Positions 19,626-32,192 of a DNA stretch of 64,000 nucleotides are shown here, in pieces. The notes below the pieces were generated by a model. The model was given only the letters and a program-made list of their open reading frames with translations. It had not been told where the DNA came from and did not search any database. This stretch comes from Alloascoidea africana (Eukaryota; Ascomycota; Alloascoideomycetes; Alloascoideales; Alloascoideaceae): NCBI GenBank assembly GCA_030581615.1, contig JAKTTT010000015.1, forward strand, positions 1 to 64,000, in the 5' to 3' direction. The first letter of the stretch is position 1, and each line of letters begins with the position of its first letter. Position numbers and translations under genes: made by a program.

Positions 19626-22522
19626 ATGGTATCTCGGCGAATCGGCCTGTATTCTGACTGGTGGAAGAAGAGCATTTCAAGCAGATACTTTAAAAAGGGA
19701 ATAGATTATACTGTAAGTATGCGGTGTGACTTTTTTTATATGAGCTTTGGAAGAGTTGAGGACTCTGACCAGTATACTTTTAGCGATTTAAACAATGGGA
19801 GAACCCTTCTTATTACAGAAAGAGACTGAAAAGAGAAATTCCAAGGCTATTAAAAGATTCGGCAAAGGAAGATGTTGGACAGTCATCAGCTACTTTGGGA
19901 GGCCCACCACTTTTACTTTCATCCAATGATATTGGGAGACTGGATACTTCAAAGTTGCAGCGTGCTTTGATTTTAGAATTTTACAATAGTGCATTGCGAA
20001 ATACGTTTCGAGAATCGAAAGGCCTCCAATTGATATTTTCAGAAAGTAAAGATAATGACATTCCGTGCGGTTCAGAATCGACTTACTCTAGCTCACAATA
20101 TCCCGAGAATGAGCTGGGACTGATAGAAGTAGAAGAGGGAAAAGTCATAAACGCAGATCTGTCATTTCCGCTTGCACAATATCTCAGCTTTCCCTTAGAA
20201 ATACCCCGATCTAGTACTGCTTTATGCGCAAGTTTTGAAGATCTGAGCACTATTCCAGAGATTCAAAAATGCATTTGCTACCACCCTGTACTTGTATTCA
20301 TTGATATGACAAAACCATTACCTTCAGGCACAATCCACTTCACTGATGAATCACACAATCGACTGAACGATACTATGTACAAAATAAAGCTGAGGCCTGG
20401 CATAAATATGAATGTTTCCTCTCGGGATTTGCATAAAATGCCTCAGCTGCGATATCTAGGAGTAAGCAAAGCCATGGGACGCAGCATGAGACTTAGGCCG
20501 TCTATTGTGAATCCTTTCAACCCTAACATTACGTTTAAACTTATTCCTTTGGCTCGTCAATCTAGTGAAGCAAGTGAAGAAGCAGCCTTGGAAAGCAAGA
20601 TTGTCCCAATGTTTCCTGAATCAGACATAGTCAGCTTTGAGAGTTGTCTTGCTGCAAAAGTAATAAATAAGGATGATTATTCAATGGAATTGATTCTGCC
20701 CAAGATAGAAGCAGAATACAAAAGGCTGAACGAGGTCAATAATCAGAATGGTGATCACAACAATCCTGACAAATTCTTAGCATCTTTCAAAAATCTGGAA
20801 TACACCAAACTTGATATGGAAACTTGCTATAAAAAGACAAATCAGGCCAATGTTTCTAGCTTTGTTATTCAGAAGCCGTTCTTGGAAATGAACACAGATC
20901 TGCAAGGGGCCACAATTGATTTTTTCAAAAAGTGGTTACACGAGAATGACTTCACCTATACTGCGTTGAAACCATACAAAGAAGATTTTGTTGATTCTCT
21001 TTCCACAAGGCATGACTTTGCTGATTTGAAAATTGCATTTGACTTTTCCACTAATAGACACAAAGGACATTGGATCTTGCAGACATGGGTTCAAGAAGCC
21101 TATGCCTGGCATAAACTTAAGAGAGAATTGAACGGAGGACAAAAGTTACCACTTGTTCTGAATGAAGGTAGTGGAAACAAGAGTGAGGTGGAGCTTTCTC
21201 CAGTGGTATTTGAAACCCTATTCAACGATGCAAAGCTTTTCAGTGGAAGACGAAGACTGGACGAGCTGTTCAAGTCTATTGTGATTCCTGCCTCTACCAA
21301 AAATGAAAAGCTTTGGATAAATAACAAAACTTCCGCTTCCTCGGTAGTACCAACAGAGGAGAGATATCCTAATGTCAGTATCGAAGAGCTGTCAGGATTC
21401 TTTTCAAAAGATTCGATACGTGGTGCTTTATTCTCACAGCCCATTTCCCGCAACCCTTTTATTTCAGAGGATCTAGTTAGACAACAAAGTGATCTTCTAC
21501 AGTGTCTGAAAGCCCTGGGGACGCTATATATCCCTTTCAGAGAGGAAGGGCTTCATGAACTACGGATCAAATTGATGAATCCTAGCCTCGTCCAGAATAT
21601 TATTTATCAAAGACGAAGACACTTGCATTCAAAGAGGGGCCAAGCAAAATTGAAAAAGCTGCGTCCATGGGATTGTTATATTCTGAGAGTAGTTCATCAA
21701 AATCTTCTCAATTTTGACGCTGCAATGTCAAAGTACGATCATATAGAGGCGAAACAACATCTGGACTCATTGATACTAGACCTACAACCATACCATGCAA
21801 TGCTGTCTGCAGAGCTTGCTGTATTGGATATCAGAGAGAGGAAGATTCGAGCACAGGTGGTTGGAGAGTTGATGAGTGGAATCACTTGGTTTGTACTTAT
21901 GCTTTCCAGATGGATATATCCATTTGTCTCGAATCATGTATTTATAACGAGACTTAAACCATGGGACGAAAGCGCTCATGTTCAAAACGAAGATTTTTCA
22001 AAAAATATACCTCCCCGACTAGATCTTTCCGATCTTTTGGAAACTTGGGATCAGAAATGTGAAAAGGGGGAAATAATTTTTAATCTGGTCAAGCACATTT
22101 ACAAATCTTCAAAGCTTCCAGCTTTGAGACGATCCAAACGAACAGAACACAATAAAAACAACCCTATGCTCCACATTGTGCTCAACACCAGTCGGGCAAG
22201 CAATATTGAGCCTCTAGGAAGCTTCAAAACTTCAACAAGCAACCGAAACGACACTGTTTTAGAGAGCATACACCTTCTCAAACAAACTTTTAAACCACGA
22301 AATGGGCGTCATCTGCAGCTTTCCGATTTCAAACAATGGGACTTGATCAGAGTATTAAACCAAGTGGCCGATGTCCAATGCAGAGTGGACCGAGACAAGC
22401 TTTTTGAACGTGTTTGTTGGACAAAGTCTTTTGTCGGGACAACGACCTTCCAGGATGGAGAGATTTCGGTGTTCTCGACGCTTGTGCCCAGTCAGAAAGA
22501 CAAAAAGGAGGTAATGGCTTGA
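19626..22522 (+). CDS. unrecognised large protein, 941 aa, two exons
   Basis: Exons 19626-19712 and 19784-22522 give 941 aa. I do not recognise the family. The spliced N-terminus (MVSRRIGLYSDWWKKSISSR and onward) is strongly basic and aromatic with few acids for about 55 residues, compatible with a mitochondrial presequence. The rest is a mixed-charge soluble-type protein with one hydrophobic stretch (GITWFVLMLSRWIYPFVS, about 728-745) that could be a membrane anchor. The unspliced frame has no ATG near its 5' end, which is why the upstream exon is needed. It shares a roughly 100-bp divergent promoter with the mitochondrial thiouridylase, giving weak context for a mitochondrial role. It might be a fast-evolving mitochondrial gene-expression factor, but no function is claimed. 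Confidence 0.75.
19713..19783 (+). other. intron in the 941-aa gene
   Basis: This 71-nt, phase-0 intron has donor GTAAGT (19713-19718), a weak branch (CTCTGAC, about 19762-19768) and acceptor TTTTAG ending 19783. The acceptor TAG is the in-frame stop that otherwise closes the long downstream frame. Confidence 0.75.
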
Positions 22523-23007
22523 TGGGAAGAGAGCAGAGTTTTTAACTTGTGTTGGTTCTTGTTTGTATTTGTTGGTTTGTGGTTTGACTTTTCTGGCTTT
22601 GCCCAATGCATGGACAAACCGCCAAATGTTCATAAAAAGAGGAAGCTGCTGCAATTCATAAAACTAATGAAAAGAAACAATCTTTTTACGGCTTGTCGGT
22701 GAACTATTAGCTACTCTTCAAGGTCTATGCAAACTTAATGGGAATTTGTTTGTGTTGTACATTAATAGACTTCTAATCATATACCAACTCATCTTCTTTC
22801 ATTTTCCATTTATTTTTCCTGCACACAAAAGGAAAATAAAAGGACTGTTTATAGCTTTTCCCGTTCAATTCTGTCCTTTCATTCTTTTGCAGTCTACTGA
22901 GAAAAGATTCCTTTTCCTACCACATTTGGGAAAACTGAAAAACGCCCGAAGCGCTTGGTCATTTTATATTCTAGTTCCGAACAAGGCTCTGTTAGGTTTA
23001 AGTCCAG
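22523..23007. other. intergenic region, tandem genes
   Basis: This 485-bp AT-rich stretch lies between the 941-aa gene and the RING gene and presumably holds the terminator of the first and promoter of the second. No other feature is seen. Confidence 0.5.
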
Positions 23008-24279
23008 ATGATTTTTGAGCAGAGAGGCAGTATTTCTATTATAGCTGTATTTATAGCCTTAGTGGTTTTTTCTTGCTACACATTATTTTTTGCTTTTCGG
23101 ATGATACAATGGATCAGAGATGATAGACGCCCAGATTCATATACGATTGTGTTGGACAACATTGCGGGCCGGCAGATTCAAGGGATTGAAGCTCTTCCCC
23201 CAAGACGCAGATTCCCGGTAAGAATTTGGCGTGGATCGAGATTATTAAGGCCAGGAAGACTTACTTTGGCCCAACTGGATGTGATAAGTCCAGTCATGAA
23301 ATATGATGAGTGGAAACAGGTACAACAACGCTTGGGTTTGGAACAAAGCGGCGGAATAGATGTATCTGAGAATGGCGAGCTCTTGAACGAAGTCAGAGAA
23401 GGTTCAGAGGGCAGAAGAAATACGAGGGATTCGGTTGGAGAACCGCTTTCTGAAACCCAAGGGACGTCACGAAGAGATCAGCTGGAGCTTCCTATAGAAC
23501 CTCATCAAAATGAACAACAGATTCAAGATAGAAGCCAAGATGGAGATAAAGAACATCATGAGGAAGAGGAAGAGGAAGAGGAAGAGGAAGAGGAAGAGGA
23601 AGAGGAAGAGGAAGAGGAAGAGGAAGAGGAAGATCAAGGCACAATCGCTGAAATAGATGATAGGCCGCACCCATTTCTGAACAGCAGGTCTGGACACACT
23701 TGCGCCATTTGCTTCGAGAATTTAGAAGCAAATGACAGAATACGAGGCTTGCCATGTCTTCATGTGTTCCATAATGAATGCCTAACTCCTTGGGTTCTGA
23801 GACATGTTTCCAACTGCCCGCTGTGTAAACGAGATCTGATGGTTGAACTGGAACAACCATGGAGTGGGAGCACTGCTCAGAATGCCACAATTGATGGCAT
23901 TAGAGGGCAAAATAACAGAGAGGTACGGACCCCAGGAGACGTTGGTGAACCTCGTGCTCAAAATGAGGGCTCTGATCATACATCGTTGGACGGCCTGCTT
24001 ACACACTTTCCAAGATACATCCTTATTGGCTCAAGAAACTCGAGGATTATGAGTGCTATTCCTAGACGAATTGGCTCAAGACGTTCACTTGAAAGACGTC
24101 GTGCGCTTTCGACCCCCCAGAGGCCAATGGGAGCTTTGGGTAACCAAATGTTGCAAACAGATAGAGAATGGCTGGCACGGTTGGCTCATACGTTTGGACG
24201 AAGATCCCCAAGACGATACTCAGAAGGGGATGGACACTCAGAAGGAGCTGTCGAGAGTTCCAGCTCGTCTCCTTTTTAA
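23008..24279 (+). CDS. membrane-anchored RING-H2 ubiquitin ligase
   Basis: A 423-aa protein has one N-terminal membrane segment (about residues 7-30, ISIIAVFIALVVFSCYTLFF). An acidic region follows with an almost uninterrupted Glu tract encoded by GAG/GAA hexamers. The RING-H2 domain (about 229-275) starts TCAICFENLEANDRIRGLPC and continues with HVFHNEC and NCPLC, in the C3H2C3 ligand order. The C-terminal 140 residues are basic and disordered, ending in a Ser run. The architecture matches fungal TM-RING E3 ligases of endomembranes; the precise orthologue and substrates are unknown. The ATG at 23008 is close to the membrane segment, so the N-terminus is short. Confidence 0.8.
   Translation: MIFEQRGSISIIAVFIALVVFSCYTLFFAFRMIQWIRDDRRPDSYTIVLDNIAGRQIQGIEALPPRRRFPVRIWRGSRLLRPGRLTLAQLDVISPVMKYDEWKQVQQRLGLEQSGGIDVSENGELLNEVREGSEGRRNTRDSVGEPLSETQGTSRRDQLELPIEPHQNEQQIQDRSQDGDKEHHEEEEEEEEEEEEEEEEEEEEEEEEDQGTIAEIDDRPHPFLNSRSGHTCAICFENLEANDRIRGLPCLHVFHNECLTPWVLRHVSNCPLCKRDLMVELEQPWSGSTAQNATIDGIRGQNNREVRTPGDVGEPRAQNEGSDHTSLDGLLTHFPRYILIGSRNSRIMSAIPRRIGSRRSLERRRALSTPQRPMGALGNQMLQTDREWLARLAHTFGRRSPRRYSEGDGHSEGAVESSSSSPF
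23560..23633 (+). repeat. (GAGGAA)n hexamer array encoding a Glu tract
   Basis: About twelve near-perfect copies of a GAGGAA/GAAGAG hexamer encode an uninterrupted run of Glu in the RING-protein linker. Purity at the DNA level, with alternating codons kept in register, suggests recent slippage expansion. Confidence 0.9.
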
Positions 24280-24662
24280 CTATATGCCTTCCTGCTTTAC
24301 TTGGTTTGGCATATTTTGTTGGCTATTGCGGAATCACAATCCTGACAGCCCAAGATCGCATTCTCTGTACTATGATGGAACTCTGATTTCCCCTTTCTTT
24401 TTTTCCAATGACTTGCTACGATATGCTCGGATTTTTCTATCTTTTTCCATTATATATTTGACTGGAGTCCAATTACAAAAAGAGGTTTAGTATCTACTAT
24501 ATAATTACACCTTTTAATAAACTTCTTTAATATTGGTATTATCAATGATAGCAGTTATTTACAGTTGGACACAATAAAAAGCCAAAAAAGTTATCATCGA
24601 TCAGTACAACTCATATCAAACATGCAATACAAACAAATAAATCAAGTCACAAAACATGCTAT
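24280..24662. other. convergent 3' intergenic region (RING gene / HEM2)
   Basis: This 383-bp AT-rich region between convergent genes becomes very AT-rich after 24480, as expected for poly(A) regions. Nothing else is seen. Confidence 0.5.
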
Positions 24663-27242
<2,580 letters not shown>

Positions 27243-28028
27243 ATGTCTTGCAGAGAAGAACATAACCATTCGCATTCGCATGGAGGTGGTGGCGGCGATG
27301 ATCATGGTCATGGCCACAGCCATTCACATGGAGATGACGGCGATCATGTAGCTCCCTCCACGACTTCATCTGCACTCTCACTCTACGCACACATTGACCT
27401 TCCACATGTTACGATTTTGAACGAGTCCTCTGAGACAGATTCGCAGAGTAAAGTATTTCGTCCTTATACAGATCGGTACCAAGGCATAGCCACAAAATAC
27501 GTGGAAAGCGATGCGGATGAACAATTGATCTTCAAAGTACAGTTCACAGGAAGCGTTAAGCTTGTATCTCTTGTAATCTGGACACCGGATGACGGCTTTG
27601 CCCCGAAAGAGATTCTTCTTTTCAAAAACCGCCAGGATTTGGATTTTGACAATGTAATGGACACAAAGCCGACGTTTACGCTTCGTCACCCTGAAAATGT
27701 GGGACTTGCAGGCTTTGATCCAGAGGAAGACGGGCGACATCAGTTTGACGAGGCCACAGTTGCATCACAAGACGATGAAGAAAACGGCCTCGTGGAGCAT
27801 TTCCTCCCCCGGCACCTATTCTCAGGAATAACACATCTCTCAATCTTTGTAAAATCTAACCACGGAGACGAAGAGACAAGCCGCATCCTCTACATGGAGC
27901 CAAGAGGTCATTTCACCCCCCTTGTTAGAAACCCCGTCATTACCATCTACGAATCAGCTGCTAATCCTGCAGACCATAAAAACATTGTTCCAGGGGAGAA
28001 TTGGACGTCAGAATCATTGGGAAAGTAA
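27243..28028 (+). CDS. PITH-domain protein with His-rich N-terminus
   Basis: A 261-aa protein of the PITHD1 family. The N-terminal 32 residues are His/Gly/Asp-rich (HNHSHSHGGGG, HGHGHSHSHG), a likely metal-binding tail. The PITH domain follows from about residue 45 to 240, with LYAHIDLPHVTILNES at its start and DEQLIFKVQFTGSVKLVSL and FLPRHLFSGITHLSIFV inside. This is the fold that also forms the proteasome-interacting C-terminus of thioredoxin-like TXNL1. PITHD1-type proteins lack the thioredoxin part, as here. S. cerevisiae has no obvious counterpart to my knowledge; fission yeast does. A proteasome link is family inference only. Confidence 0.88.
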   Translation: MSCREEHNHSHSHGGGGGDDHGHGHSHSHGDDGDHVAPSTTSSALSLYAHIDLPHVTILNESSETDSQSKVFRPYTDRYQGIATKYVESDADEQLIFKVQFTGSVKLVSLVIWTPDDGFAPKEILLFKNRQDLDFDNVMDTKPTFTLRHPENVGLAGFDPEEDGRHQFDEATVASQDDEENGLVEHFLPRHLFSGITHLSIFVKSNHGDEETSRILYMEPRGHFTPLVRNPVITIYESAANPADHKNIVPGENWTSESLGK

Positions 28029-28196
28029 ATAACAGTCCGTAGTAAACTCACATTAGCGTTGAGGCAGTTTATAAAATTACCAGAAAGTTCATCTTGCTTT
28101 CTTCAACTCTCGGTAGGAAGACACCGCCGGGTAATGTTTGGCATTACAATTCTGGCAGTTGGTTCCTTACCTGCTTCGTGCACTTGTTCAAAAATC

Positions 28197-28588
28197 ATGG
28201 AAGCATATACTATCCATATAGGTAAGAAGTTTACACCAATGGGGTTTTCATAGATCTGTTGAAGTTAACATTTTTGATTGGTCTTCCTGTCTTAGCGAAT
28301 CTGCCGCAAACCACAAAAGAACACTTACAATCACACTTTCTCGCATTTGGAAATGTTCTTGATGTCAGACTTCCCGTTGCACCAGATGGCACCACCACAA
28401 GAGGTTACGCGGATATAGATTATGAGGAAGAGGAGGATGCACAGGCTGCTATTGATAACACAGACCAATCCGAGTTCCTGGGTAAAACAATAAGTGTCAC
28501 TCTGGGAAGGAGAAAGGCCCAGGATGGATTTGTTTCAAGATTACCAATATGGGAACAGGAATCATACCTAAAGACTCAAAACAGCTGA
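28197..28588 (+). CDS. small RRM protein resembling the cyclophilin-E RRM, two exons
   Basis: Exons 28197-28221 and 28296-28588 give 105 aa that are essentially one RNA recognition motif. Splicing completes RNP2 as YTIHIANLP, and the other strands and helices follow: FGNVLDVRLPV, RGYADIDYEEEEDAQAAIDN, SEFLGKTISVTLGRRK. The AIDNxxxSEFxGxTIxV string is characteristic of the RRM of PPIE/Cyp33. Here no peptidyl-prolyl isomerase domain follows; the protein stops about 20 residues after the RRM. The 25-nt first exon starts at the only ATG that fits. It could be a spliceosome-associated or mRNA-binding factor; that is inference from the RRM type. Confidence 0.82.
28222..28295 (+). other. intron in the small RRM gene
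   Basis: This 74-nt, phase-1 intron has donor GTAAGA at 28222, branch GTTAACA (about 28264-28270) and acceptor TTAG ending 28295. The join yields TIHIANLPQTT, completing the RNP2 strand; the unspliced frame lacks it. Confidence 0.82.
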
Positions 28589-29116
28589 TTAAGAACACCA
28601 CGATTATGACCAACAATGTATTACTACGATATTAATGCAATTACATTTTATTGCTATCTGATAACCTTCTAAAAGTGATGGTATTATTATACAATTGAGA
28701 GTAAAAAGGAAAAAATAAAAATAAAACTCAATTCTTTGATAATCCCCATAAAATTCCTATTTCCTTAGTACAGATATCCAGATGTCGCATCTAAAGACAG
28801 TTGTGTTTGTGGGAAACTTCGAGTTTAGATATTTTTTCCATTGATGATGATCCACCCCAGTAGGAGGATATAAGACTCAGTCTTTTTATCCAAGCAAAAA
28901 GAATAAAAAAAGAAAAAAGAAAATCAAAGGAAAAGAAAAACAAGAGGAAAGATAGAGAAGCAAAAAAAACAGGGAAAAAGGAGTTGCAAGACATAACAAA
29001 AGACAAAACCTAGTAAGTTTATAATTTCATTCTAGTTCTCTTTTCCGTTCTATTTTCACTCTTGGAAAAATAGAAACAAAATCATGGTACCGTTCGTAAA
29101 AGCGCTGTTTGAGTTT
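28589..29116. other. convergent 3' intergenic region (RRM gene / cyclin)
   Basis: This 528-bp AT-rich region contains a purine-rich stretch (about 28896-28985, mostly A and G on the plus strand). No gene is seen. Confidence 0.5.
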
Positions 29117-30662
29117 TTAATCCGAATTATCAGCCAAGTCTATCCCATTAACAGTGGCAGCTTTAGCCCAATTTCGAGAAATGACGGACGCTTTTAGAAA
29201 CCTTTTCGAAGCATACTTTTTAAAGAAAGCTTCGTGCTGGATAGGTCCAGTTAAGTAATCCATCATCATTTCCACAACGACAATGATATCGTCAACATCA
29301 TAACCAGAGTAGTGAACGAGGTTCGCATTCCAGGAGCTCTTGCCAAGAATCTTACGTGACAAATACATTGCAGCAGCAGACACGAGTGAAGGATACATCC
29401 CTATGAATCTGTGATCAACCAAAGAGATTTCAAGAAGATATTTTCCAAGTGTTCTGGATTGGGCATCGTAATCGTCAGCCTTTGAAATCCGTCGTAAAAA
29501 GTTCATAGGATTAGGGTACGACATGTTGAACTCAAGAACCTCCAGAACAAATCTTTCAGCTTCTAGAATGTCAGTTTCGGTGTAGCTCTCATCTGTGACA
29601 TAAACATATGTTTGGATCGATGGGGAAAATACTTCCTCGTACTTGGCAGCTATGAACAGAGACACAATTGCCAACAGCTGAAGCTTTTCCACTTCAATCA
29701 TCTCACAGGACATGAATCTGTCCATGATGTTGATTGTCAAAAAGAGAGTCTCTGGCAGCAGTCTGAATCTTGAATGAACCTCAATTATCCAGTCAACGAG
29801 AATAGATCGCATCTCAGGTTTAATATTCTTTTGAAAGACCAAATAGCTTGGATCTGGAACTGTATTCTTCTCCAACTCTTTCAAGTACTCAAATATACCC
29901 ACGACATACTCGGAAACCATCAATGGATCGTCAATGTCTTCTTCATCTAGATCATCCCATGATTTGGGCTTCTTTAAAAGTCGACCCATCTCAGCATGGT
30001 CAACCTGGTGATCGAGTTCTTGATCATCTAACAAGTCATCAATTGTTCGTTTATTTGCTTTGCTTTCTTGTTTCTCAACATGTAAATTTTCCTTATTATT
30101 ATCACTCTCCTCAAATTTTAGCTGTTCCTCTTTCTTGACAAGGGGCCCTTCAATGGGAATTTTCTTCGTCTTGGCCTTTGATGCGATTATTGTTCCCAAA
30201 GCGGCATTTTTCTTAGGCTTTATATCTGCAGATTCTGTTTGCAATTTGGGAAAATGTTGAGTTCGGGGCCTGTTTGACGCGGTAGTCGTGTTGGACGAAA
30301 TTGTTTTCTTGGAAAGCGCGATATTTTTGTTCGCGTTGCTCACGTCACCAAGCGCCTCTCTCCTGGTGGCTGTTGTCCTGCTGTTGGCATTTTTGGAGCC
30401 CTTAATGGCGACGTTAGCTGAATTTATGGAGGGAACGCCTATCGCGGCAGATTTTGATCTGGTAACTCTTATGTTGGAAGCGTACGAGTTTTCATCGCGT
30501 TGTCTTGAGCTAGCTCTTGGTCCGGCCTGGGGAGTCAAGAACATGTTAGTGGATACTCGATTGCGAAGGATTTAACAGCAAGGAAAATATAAAAACGCGA
30601 ACGCGAAGGCAAAAAATCGAAATATAAAACAAAGTAGGAGAGAAACTTACATTTGGTCTCAT
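29117..30662 (-). CDS. CLB2: B-type mitotic cyclin with a 12-nt first exon
   Basis: Exons 30651-30662 and 29117-30526 encode 473 aa starting MRPNAGPRASSRQRDENS. The N-terminus has an APC/C destruction box in RREALGDVSN (RxxLxxxxN, about 59-68) and a KEN box in NNKENLHVEK (about 148). The cyclin N-box starts around MRSILVDWIIEVHSRFRLLP, with the MRxIL hydrophobic patch and FIAAKYEE. The cyclin C-box follows (LGKYLLEISLVDHRFIGMYP). It activates Cdc28/Cdk1 in G2/M and is destroyed at mitotic exit. CLB1/2 versus CLB3/4 is not settled; CLB2 is the nearest description. A second ATG lies inside the intron in frame with exon 2 (at 30544) and would give MFLTPQ in place of MRPN; the splice signals make the two-exon form the likelier product. 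Confidence 0.9.
30527..30650 (-). other. intron at codon 4 of the B-type cyclin gene
   Basis: This 124-nt, phase-0 intron reads on the minus strand: donor GTAAGT (30650-30645), branch CACTAAC (30551-30545), acceptor CCCCAG ending 30527. Exon 1 is just ATG AGA CCA AAT. Reading through the intron from the first ATG meets TAA inside the branch site, while an intronic ATG just upstream of the acceptor is in frame with exon 2. Confidence 0.85.
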
Positions 30663-31310
30663 TTTTGTGTATGATTTGGCGAGTTTTGTTTCAAAAAACA
30701 CTGGAAATCAACCTTGGTTAGCACAAACACAAGAGGAAAAAGATAAATGGACCACACCACTTACGTGTTCGGCGAAAGCAATATGTTTTGACGTGCGCTT
30801 TGGATTGAAAATTAAGAAAAGAGAGAAGTAAACAACGGCGTCAAAAAAACACGTAAAGCTGAATGCGCCGTGGGAGAGAGAGAAAGCGGTCGTGGTGCGT
30901 TTTTGTGAGAAATATCTAGATCTCTGAATTAAAAAGGGATAAAAACAGGAGCAAGTCTTGAGAACAGAGAGATATGTGCGTTTCACGTCTCTCTAAGCGA
31001 TATTCCTGGAGTGATGAGGCTAAATTAGAGGCAAGAAGAAGGAACCGTCACTACAGCGCCGTGTGATGGAGAAGAAGAAGGAATCGAGATGGCGGCTGCC
31101 ATCTTCCACGAAGGAGCAAAAGGCGGGTGTACGGGTGTATTTCTAAACAGGGCCCGCGCTCTGTTTACGTATTTCCGTATGGGGCAATCGTTGACATCAC
31201 GTGTATTGTCAGGGCAACGATCTGGGGACCTCCAAGCGGCAAACGGAAATTGCTTTATCGGAGCAAGGAGGAGGATCCAGACAGAGAGACAGATCACCAC
31301 ACGACACGCC
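30663..31310. promoter_or_regulatory. divergent promoter of the cyclin and DUF2470 genes
   Basis: The 648-bp region between the cyclin ATG and the preferred DUF2470 ATG contains a CACGTG box at 31199-31204. The frame of the DUF2470 gene stays open through 31089-31310 with an upstream ATG, but that extension has no family similarity. No canonical cell-cycle boxes were identified with confidence. Confidence 0.4.
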
Positions 31311-31979
31311 ATGGACGAGGAATCAAAAGCACGAATCATCAAGCACATGAACAAGAGCCACAGCATCTCGCTGGAGGATTATCTGGTTTACTACGGCAAG
31401 GTCGGGGACGTGGACGAGGGCCGCGCTGAGGCAGAGCTGGTAGACGTTTCCGCAACGCACATGTCTATTTCCTACAAGGCGAAGAAGTCCAAGGATGGGG
31501 AGGCAAAGGTGAAAGTGAAGGAAGTCCCATTTGAGAAGCCATTGGAGTCTCCCGTTGACTGCCGCGAGGCAATGATCTCGATGGCCAAGGAGAGTGCGAA
31601 AGCCCGAGGATTTTCACCATATCAGATCACCAAGTTTGCGTGGCCTGGTTTTGCGAATCTTCCGATTATTGCCTTGGTCATCCAGTTGGCTGTCTCGTGT
31701 GTCTTTCCCGATGCGGTGTTCAATGAGCACAATGTGATTCTCAATTTTTTGGATTCCGTTAGCGGTTTCAACGTTTCTGGGTCGTTGAAACAATACCGTA
31801 TCCATGTTGCAGTTGCGACCGTTGCGATCCATTTTGTGGAGACCTTGTTTCTGGCCAAGAAGATTAGAAAGTATAGAATCCCTACTCCTGCTAGTTATTA
31901 TTGGTATTTTTTCTCGATGATTGAAGGAGCAGGTGCTGCAATTCGGTTAAAAAAGTTGATTCGCGCTACTGAACATTAG
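31311..31979 (+). CDS. DUF2470-domain membrane protein
   Basis: 222 aa from the preferred ATG. The N-terminal 85 residues form a DUF2470 domain (ARIIKHMNKSHSISLEDYL, then HMSISYKAKKSKDGEAKV), a fold related to the heme/flavin-binding C-terminal part of HugZ-like proteins. At least two hydrophobic segments follow (LPIIALVIQLAVSCVF near 115-130 and IHVAVATVAIHFVETLFLA near 165-183), and the C-terminus is basic. Fungal DUF2470-plus-membrane proteins are uncharacterised as far as I know. An in-frame ATG at 31089 would add 74 residues of unrelated sequence; the start at MDEESKARI fits the domain boundary. Confidence 0.8.
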   Translation: MDEESKARIIKHMNKSHSISLEDYLVYYGKVGDVDEGRAEAELVDVSATHMSISYKAKKSKDGEAKVKVKEVPFEKPLESPVDCREAMISMAKESAKARGFSPYQITKFAWPGFANLPIIALVIQLAVSCVFPDAVFNEHNVILNFLDSVSGFNVSGSLKQYRIHVAVATVAIHFVETLFLAKKIRKYRIPTPASYYWYFFSMIEGAGAAIRLKKLIRATEH

Positions 31980-32192
31980 GTTTTAGATAATGTAAGGGTG
32001 GCGATTAACTATGGGGGTCAAAAAATCAGTTTACTATGAACGGGCTCAAATAATCATGGTCATCATCGAATGCTATAGGTATATAACAAGTTGATCTCTT
32101 TTTTTAACATTTTATCTCATTTTATTCAATTTTTTTTCTTCTTCTTTTTTTGTTGGTCTCTTGTGTCTTGTTTCTTCATAGATTAAGTATTA

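Noticed and set aside
31089-31310. 74-codon N-terminal extension of the DUF2470 protein
   Set aside because: It has an ATG but the sequence is Arg/Gly-rich with no family similarity; the domain begins right after the downstream ATG at 31311.
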